DNA of 64,000 bases. Source: Toxonevra muliebris. Taxonomy: Eukaryota > Arthropoda > Insecta > Diptera > Pallopteridae. The notes under the pieces were generated by a model. It was not told the origin of the DNA. It did no database searches and saw only the letters and a list, made by a program, of their open reading frames with translations. Position numbers and translations under genes: made by a program. Below, one piece after another: positions 57,777 through 64,000 of this stretch; the stretch's first letter is position 1; each line of letters opens with the position of its first letter. Location of the stretch: contig OY829326.1 of NCBI GenBank assembly GCA_963691655.1, forward strand, positions 71,045,235 to 71,109,234, read 5' to 3'.

Positions 57777-57840
57777 CAGGGCCGTAGCCAGGATTTTTTT
57801 TTTGGCGTGGGGGGGGGGGGATTTTTCATTAGAAAAAAAT
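57777..57840 (+). mobile_element. hAT-like terminus CAGGGCCGTAGCCAGG
   Basis: CAGGGCCGTAGCCAGGATTTT followed by a G-rich run (GGCGTGGGGGGGG) is a common hAT end type in insects, similar in style to the CAGTGGCGGAT ends at 13752 and 46422. The other end and a target duplication were not found, so the element length is open. Confidence 0.45.
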
Positions 57841-58399
57841 GTTCATATAAAATTTTTATGAAAATTTTTTTTCCGAGTTTTCTTAATCTTAATCTAAAAA
57901 AAAATGGCCGAAAATGACAAACAAATTCACAGAATAATCAATTTAAATTTTTTCAAATAAATATTATTCAATGTGGATTCCAATACATTTTTTATCGTGA
58001 AAGACATAATTTCGATATCTCATTGACTTACCACTACTGATAATGTACCCAACCTCAAAAATATGATCAAAGATGCCAAAAATAGTCAGAGACTAATTTT
58101 TTTCAAATGATTACACTATACAACAAATTTGATGGTTCATAATGTCTTTTGGTCCGCTAAATCCGAATCTGCCATCAGTTTTGCCGTAGGTTTTTGAGAT
58201 ATAGGCAATTTTTTGCTTTCCCAGATATTTATCGACATTTTTATCAAAATTACCATTTTTCCGAAATGAAAAAGAAGCATCTATATCTCTCCAAAAAGGC
58301 AATTAAATTATCTTTAAGTGCACAGCGATGGGTTTCTGAACTCTAGTTTGGGAGCTAGAAACAAAAAACAAGGATTTCATTAATTTTCAGGCATAACAT
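57841..58399. other. No recognisable gene
   Basis: AT-rich. The minus frame 58111-58302 is unrecognised. It may be the interior of the element starting at 57777. Confidence 0.3.
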
Positions 58400-58834
58400 T
58401 GCTTTTAATTAAACAGAGAGTTGAGTAGTTTTAACATTTTGTCTGTTGTTGGATTTTGGGATTGGCGTCTCTAATGATCATTCAACAATAATTGGCTGCA
58501 TTTCCTCATTTCATAAACCTTGATACCGAAATTCCATTTATTTTAGGTCTTGGTGAAAGCATTCACACTGTTCATCACTCACTTCACCCAAATTCGGTAG
58601 AAAAAAGTTTAGATGAGAATGGAGGAAATACAGCTTCAATGACATATTAGCACCAATATCTTCGAAATCTTTACATTTACAGTAAATATATATTTGTGTT
58701 TTTTTCACATTTGCAATTATTTTTTCTATAAAATAATATTTTGAATGAATCAAAGTGGAACTATTATAGTCACCGCAAAGCAATTTTTTCCAGAAGCGAT
58801 CAGCCACAATCGCTATAACATCAGTAATTTTCAA
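58400..58834 (-). pseudogene. TE-linked arthropod ORF (FLHSHL...FHQD family) fragment
   Basis: The minus frame 58538-58834 reads IGANMSLKLYFLHSHLNFF, then LPNLGEVSDEQCECFHQDLK. After a stop the match continues to about 58400 (MEFRYQG, SNNRQN). The motif N-M-S-L-K-x-H/Y-F-L-H-S-H-L-x-F-F...N-L-G-x-V-S-D/E-E...F-H-Q-D is one I know from repetitive arthropod genes of unknown function, probably transposon-borne. Stops and partial length mark it as dead. It lies antisense in the putative intron, 74 bases from the first clustered exon. Confidence 0.55.
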
Positions 58835-58907
58835 TATTTCTTACATATTATTATAACATATTTATAAATGAGCAATATTTGGTTTAAAACAATATTTATG
58901 GTTTCAG

Positions 58908-59552
58908 AAAAGAAAATTACGATCCCAATAATGGAGCAGCTGAATGGTAAATACTTTAATTCAATTTCAAATGATTTCTTAATTTATTTAATTTCTGTTA
59001 GATGATGATAAGCCAAGTTATAGTACGCAAAATCAGTTAAAACGCTTAGGTAAGAACCAGAGCGCGGAAAAGTACATTCCCGAGCGATTCGTTGATTTCA
59101 CTCTTTTTTTGTGGTATATTTTAAATTTTTACATTTTCTATTACCGATTATGAAGAGGTACCAAGTGAACAACATCAGCCCCTGAAGTTACCAAAAATGG
59201 AGCAGCTGAAAGGTAAATATATTCAAATTCGCATTATGCATGGATTTTTAGAATCCACGTGAGTTAACACGTTTTAGAGTTAAGAACTAGGGTGTGGAAA
59301 ATATATACGTGACCGATAAAAATTATTTTAATTTCTCTCCTTTGAAGAGAAATTTCTTGGGCACGTTCAAGAATTTTTAGTAGTGTCTACCGACAGAGAA
59401 TTTTTTTCCGGAGCCGAAGCCGAACTTAGGATATTCCAAAAACGCAAAACTAATGGTAAATTTGTTCATATAGCAAAAAGTAATCTATTTACACACACAT
59501 AAACCGAAAAACCTAAATAACACTATTACTTTATCCAGGTCGTATATTGTAG
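58908..59552 (+). CDS. Unrecognised small host-type gene, five clustered coding exons
   Basis: Exons are 58908-58946 (39 nt), 59002-59049 (48), 59156-59212 (57), 59348-59455 (108) and 59539-59552 (14). All begin after AG with a pyrimidine-rich tract or close to one. All donors are GTAAAT or GTAAGA, and all junctions are phase 1. Peptides are KKITIPIMEQLN, DDKPSYSTQNQLKRL, VPSEQHQPLKLPKMEQLK, a 35-residue exon starting KFLGHVQEFLVVSTDREFF, and a short RIL end followed by TAG. AATAAA at 59609-59614 could serve polyadenylation. With the exon at 50719 the product is 113 residues, hydrophilic, with no signal peptide or membrane segment. MEQLN and MEQLK end two exons, a trace of exon duplication. 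No family is recognised; the last exon is the least certain. Confidence 0.65.
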
Positions 59553-59608
59553 GCCTAATTAGACATTAAAAAACTGCACACTAGAAATTTCGAATACACC
59601 CACAACAA

Positions 59609-59614
59609 AATAAA
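59609..59614 (+). terminator. Polyadenylation signal of the putative host gene
   Basis: AATAAA lies 57 bases after the TAG stop at 59550-59552. The hexamer is common in AT-rich DNA, so this rests on the gene model. Confidence 0.4.
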
Positions 59615-60719
59615 TTAATTATACTGCCCTACATGAGTTTTGCAAATAAGATGATTCCTTTTGTTTCCGAATGAATTTTTCATGCTGAACACGAATCTGG
59701 GGTCCCATCACGTAATGTTTTCGAGAAAAAAGGGGTCGAAATCTCTAAAAACAGTATTTTTGGCCATTTTTGAAAGATTGGGGAGCAGAACCCTCACTTG
59801 CTATCATCAGAAATTAAAGGCTGAACCAGTCCCTTTCAAATTAGCCTTAAGCCAAGTTATTTACAAGCCCCCTTAGAGCAGGGGGTGTGCATATGTCTAG
59901 AGGTGCAGGAAAAAAATGTACACAGAACGAATTTTATCTTACTTTCACCCACGATCATACATAAGAAGTGCAGTGGTCCGAAATGTTTTAAGGGTCGTTG
60001 GTTACACATCTGCAGTCAGATTTCAAACACTGAAATGGCGGATCAAATATAGTGGACTGATTTTATCTTATACCTACGGCCGGCCTATATATGCCTATAT
60101 AATGAAAAGTGCAGTGGTCCGAAGTATTTTAAGGGTCGCTGGTATCAATCTAAGGTAAGTGCAGCTAATTTCGTGCTAGTGGGTTATTCCGTGCTATTTT
60201 ACTAAAAGAAGTAAAATAAGAAATTTCGTATACTTTCCAAAAATATTTTTATTTGAGGTTGTTTACTATACTTAAAAGATTATGTTCCTGTTTTGTCACA
60301 ACTTAAATCTCGTTAGTTTTATAAAAATCTGCATTAGTTTATCAGTTTACCAAAAATCCTTATAAAGTGCGCAAGTTTTATTGTTTCACGTAATGGAGGT
60401 GCATAATTTGAATAAGACTATTAAGAGTTATTTGTAAGTCTAAATCCATTTTTATTTTACTAGTTCGATCAGATTCTATGTCATCTTTCTATTTCTGTGT
60501 ATTAATTTCATTTGAAGCATAAAAAAAGCTAAAATCTGCATTTAGTAATGGCACGGAATTAGCTGCAATTTACTTTTTCAAGTGCATAGCACGGAAGTAG
60601 CAAATATATATAAAATTTAGATTCTCTTACTTATTTTGTTTGAAAGTTGTGAAGATCTTTATTCGGGTAAATAATATGAACCATAAATAAACTTGGGATC
60701 TAATTCCGTCATATCATAT

Positions 60720-61840
60720 TAATTTATTTATTTATTTACCTACCTACAGGGCTTGGCCTTTACAGGTTTCGAACTTAACTTAATTTAACGAAAAAAAAAT
60801 TAAAAAGTAAAACTTAACTTAAAAAATATTCATTTAGTGACCTTTTGAACCATATTCTATTACCACTGAAATCCAAATGAGTGGATATATCATTGCAGCA
60901 GGACAAGCATTTGCAAATAGGGTCATTGTTTCCATAATTCGTTTTATGAAATGGAACAAGAAACAATGACCTTTCTCTAAGAGCTCTTGCTGGAGCATAA
61001 AAAGGAATGAGTTTATTATCAAGGATATCCTTTACAAACAAGACACCTTGAGTCTTTCACCTTACATCCAATGCTTGCAAGCTTAAAAGTTGGCATCGAG
61101 TAACATATGTAGGCATATTCTCTGAATTGAACATTCGGCGAAGAGCGAATCTTGTGAATCTTTTTTGGATTTTTTCGATGCGATTGATATCACAGACGTA
61201 GCAGGGATCCCAAATAATACTGAGATACTCGAGTGTTGACCTGACCAAGCTCACATACATCGACTTTAAGGTGAATGGATCTAAAAATGACAGGTGACTA
61301 CCTTGGGGTACCCCAGACTTCACTTCAATAGCTTTAGAAAACAATCCATCGACTTTGACTATAAGTTTTCTGTTAGCGAGGTAAGATTCTATCCATTTTA
61401 AAAGATTGGAATGAATTCCCAGCTTTCCCAACTTGAGCATCAATATTTTATGACTTAAGCTATCGAAGGCTTTGACAAAGTCAGTGTATAAAACATCCAC
61501 TTGTAAGCCTTTTTCTAAAGCTACGATACAAAAATGTGAGAAAATTGTTAAGTTAGTGCAGGTTGATCTGCCAGCAAAGAAGCCATGCTGCTGAGCCGAG
61601 ATATGATTTTTCATCTCAAAGAATAAACGTTTATTAACCAAATTATCTAAAATTTTAGGTAGCACTGAAAGCTTAACAATTGGTGTATAGTTTTCAATTA
61701 AGAATTTCTGACCGGATTTGAAAATTGGAGAAACATAAGCGATTTTCCATTCTTCTAGGACAACACCTGACAAAAGCGATTTGTTAAAAATTTGAGTTAG
61801 AGCCGTAGAGAGCGATTCAGCACAATTTTTTAACAACCAT
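60720..61840 (-). mobile_element. 5'-truncated LINE with internal deletion of the RT palm
   Basis: The minus frame 61836-61057 encodes RT motifs: LLSGVVLEEWKIAYVSPIFK, LSVLPKILDNLV, QQHGFFAGRST, VDVLYTDFVKAFDSLSHKIL (first Asp) and SGVPQGSHL. The next residues, SFLDPFTLKSMYVSLVRS, belong well beyond the palm, so the segment with Y-A-D-D is deleted in frame. After a break, C-terminal sequence continues to about 60814 (FVKDILDNKLIPF, NRIWFKRSLNEYF). The 3' end is a TAAA-repeat tail at about 60722-60738. Probably of the Jockey/CR1 group. It cannot be active. Confidence 0.85.
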
Positions 61841-62373
61841 ATTGTTGTTTTTTAGTAGAAAAGTTGACAAATTTAGCAAAAATCAGATTCAAAATTATAG
61901 AATGTCTCCTTTCTAAATCACTTATATTTTGGAATTTTATTAAATTTACGGATATATAACTTCAGCATTTCAAAGCAAGTGGATAAGTAAATGTATTTTC
62001 ATTTAAATTTATTATTCTAATTGGCTCTTGCAGTAGAATCACATAGCACGGAAATAGATTCACCGTGCTATATGCCATAATTAACAACCATAATTAGGTA
62101 ATTACATGCTATTTTATTTCAACAGCTCCTATATCTAGTTTGCAAGCGGTTGTCATGCCAAAAAAAATGAATAATATACAGCACCGCCCTTAAAAATTAC
62201 ACTTCAAGCAGTGAAACTGGGACAAATGACATGCTACAAAGTGTACAAAATACCACGGCAGGCAAGATAAAGAATAAATACACACAAAAGTGTTGTAAAA
62301 TGGGTTCATCATTTGGCCGAGATAGGTTTCCCAATAACTACAGGACAGCTAGTAGGTTGTGTTGCAACCTTAA

Positions 62374-62897
62374 CCCTCTAGTTCCCCATATTTTTGATTG
62401 ATTTAAAAAAAAAAAATGGTGTTGTAAAAAGCATAAATCTGATCTCAAACCCCAAAAAAATTGAATAGGCGGGGTTTTATGAAGCCGAAAAGGTTGAATG
62501 CCTAAAGGTATGTATTTGTTGTTGAACAAACTTTTTATCAATTTGTTTTAAGTAAATAATTAAACACTTTGAAGAAAAAGTTTAAGTTCTTTGCTACTCA
62601 CAGCAAGTTTTTTATCTGGCTAGTATGACGAGAAGTATTTTATTTATTTACTTTAATTTTATTTTTTTATTTTCAAATTCAATCAAAATAATTCATTTTC
62701 CTGTTATTCACAAGTCTTTGACTTTGACTGTCACTAACTTCTGTAATATGCTTCATAACTCGTAACTAATGCATTTTTTAAAAGCCTGGAGAATTCTATA
62801 AATGAAATGTTGAAATTTAGCAACAAAAAACTATTAAGGTGGTAATTACACCCGTTTTAATAACGTCTGTCTAGAGACACGCTTGAGAACTAGAGGG
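62374..62897 (+). mobile_element. piggyBac-type MITE, copy 2, complete
   Basis: A 524-bp element starts CCCTCTAGTTCCCC and ends GAACTAGAGGG, flanked on both sides by TTAA (62370-62373 and 62898-62901). TTAA target plus CCCT ends is the piggyBac pattern. There is no transposase frame. About 390 bases are shared, inverted, with 1-376. It is nested in the inverted-repeat element at 59681-63989. Confidence 0.8.
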
Positions 62898-64000
62898 TTA
62901 ATGAAGGAGCTGAATTGTCCAAATAATTTTAAGAAAGGTCCACCAAGACCATAGTGGTACGAAGGATTTTTGAGGGGAGTTCCACTGTAAGCCAAAGAGT
63001 TTCAGAATTCCTGACTGTTGCTCGTGTTTCTGCCACGAAATTCTCCAAAGACAGTATAAAGGGGGTATAAAACCCAATTTTTGAGACGAAGAGTGGACGA
63101 TGGAGGAAAAATGTGTAACCAAAAATTTGTTATCTCTTTGCGCTTAACAACTTTGCTTCAGACACCAAATTCTTATCTGTTATGATAAAATCGATCACCC
63201 CTAGTATTTATATATACCAAAATTTTTAACATACCTTTTAAAAAGTTGAGAAGCCACCTAATTTTCTTAAATTTTTTTATTGTTACGTTTTCTAAGTTTT
63301 TTGAGTAAAAAAATAGATAAATTTTCTTTAATCTGTTTTATTTTTTACAAGAAAAGGCTTAGGAATTACTCAAATCTTCCTTCATTAAATTTCGAACGGA
63401 ATTATATTCGCATTAGCACGGAATTAGTTTTACTGACAAAACTTTAGCACGAAATTAGCTACAATTAAAGGTTTTGGAAAATTGAAAATATTTAAATGAT
63501 TCAAATTGTAAAAATACTTAAATATTTAAACTTATAACTAAAAAAAAAAGTCAAGTTATACATGAAGCCTAAAATTTTTATCTTGGTACCGTTGGCATGA
63601 TAACAATTTCTTTTTAAAGATCAAAATGTCTTATTGGCACGGAATTAGCTTCATTAACCTTACATTCAGGTTTCAAAAATTCAAAATGGCGGACAAATTT
63701 AGGGTCTAAGATAAAATCAGTTCTGCGTACATTTTTTTCGTGCACCCCTAGACATACGCACGCCCCTTGCTCGAAGGGTGCATGCGAACAATTTGACTTA
63801 GAGCTTATTTGAAAGGGGATGGTTCAGACTCTAGTTTCTGATATTAGCAAAGTTTGTAGCACGTCAGGGTCCAGCTCCACAATTTTTCAAAAATGGCCAA
63901 AAACGCTGTTTTTAGGGATTTCAACCCTTTTTTCCGCAAAAATGTGACGTGATAGAAAGTTTCTGACCTCAAATTCGTGTTCAGCATGGGAAATCGATAA

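Larger units (their letters stand above)
59681..63989. mobile_element. Large inverted-repeat element with GCACGGAATTAGC motifs
   Basis: The left arm (about 59681-59941), starting CATGCTGAACACGAAT and running through GGTGTGCATATGTCTAG to TTTTATCTTA, is inverted at 63708-63989. The pair is imperfect, with many substitutions. The right edge is close to the window end and may extend beyond. A 141-base direct duplication (GTGCAGTGGTCCG at 59968 and 60109) follows the left arm. Variants of GCACGGAATTAGC or its inverse recur near 60161, 60184, 60550, 60586, 62043, 63413, 63445 and 63636. No transposase is visible. A LINE and a piggyBac-type MITE are nested inside. Confidence 0.65.

Noticed and set aside
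1..64000. CRISPR arrays, operons, riboswitches, rRNA
   Set aside because: Nothing of the kind is visible. The sequence is eukaryotic, with introns, SINEs and LINEs.

Overview
This window looks like intron or intergenic DNA from a higher (cyclorrhaphan) fly, possibly a tephritid. It is very AT-rich and has no bacterial gene layout. It is packed with old insect transposable elements. Its few promoter signals are of the Drosophila kind: DRE TATCGATA, Inr TCAGTT and a DPE. The species call is an inference. Most long reading frames are transposon remnants or low-complexity sequence.

One host-type gene can be built on the + strand. Five coding exons lie at 58908-59552. A probable first coding exon sits at 50719-50794, across an 8.1 kb intron full of repeats. 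All introns are phase 1, all donors are GTAAGN or GTAAAT, and the coding parts add to 342 nt with one terminal stop, giving 113 residues. Exons 2 and 4 are relics of a tandem duplication. A second candidate promoter (DRE, Inr, DPE) followed by an ATG-free exon lies at 53275-53483. I do not recognise the protein.

Layout. 1-6.6 kb: end of a piggyBac-type MITE, a 3' LINE fragment, hairpin-rich repeats and a purine-rich array. 6.6-7.5 kb: a complete Tc1-like element with long TIRs. 9.5-12.3 kb: mariner and LINE fragments and a hAT MITE carrying a nested SINE tail. 13.7-19 kb: MITEs and dispersed repeats. 20.8-25.3 kb: a LINE RT copy, a 1,055-bp hAT element with foldback-like arms and a perfect 8-bp target duplication, and a LINE endonuclease fragment. 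25.3-28.2 kb: copy A of a three-copy repeat, tRNA-derived SINEs and a LINE RNase H remnant. 31.7-36.2 kb: a second hAT MITE, a BEL/Pao fragment and a foldback element. 39.3-42 kb: a DD37E transposase pseudogene and a 125-bp tandem array split by a SINE. 44-46.7 kb: a 58-bp tandem array, transposase fragments and MITEs. 48.7-56.8 kb: Penelope-like GIY-YIG remnants in repeat copies B and C, and a duplicated LINE RNase H segment. 59.7-64 kb: a large inverted-repeat element holding a nested LINE and a nested piggyBac-type MITE.

All identifications come from reading motifs by eye. No database search was run, so TE clade names are provisional.
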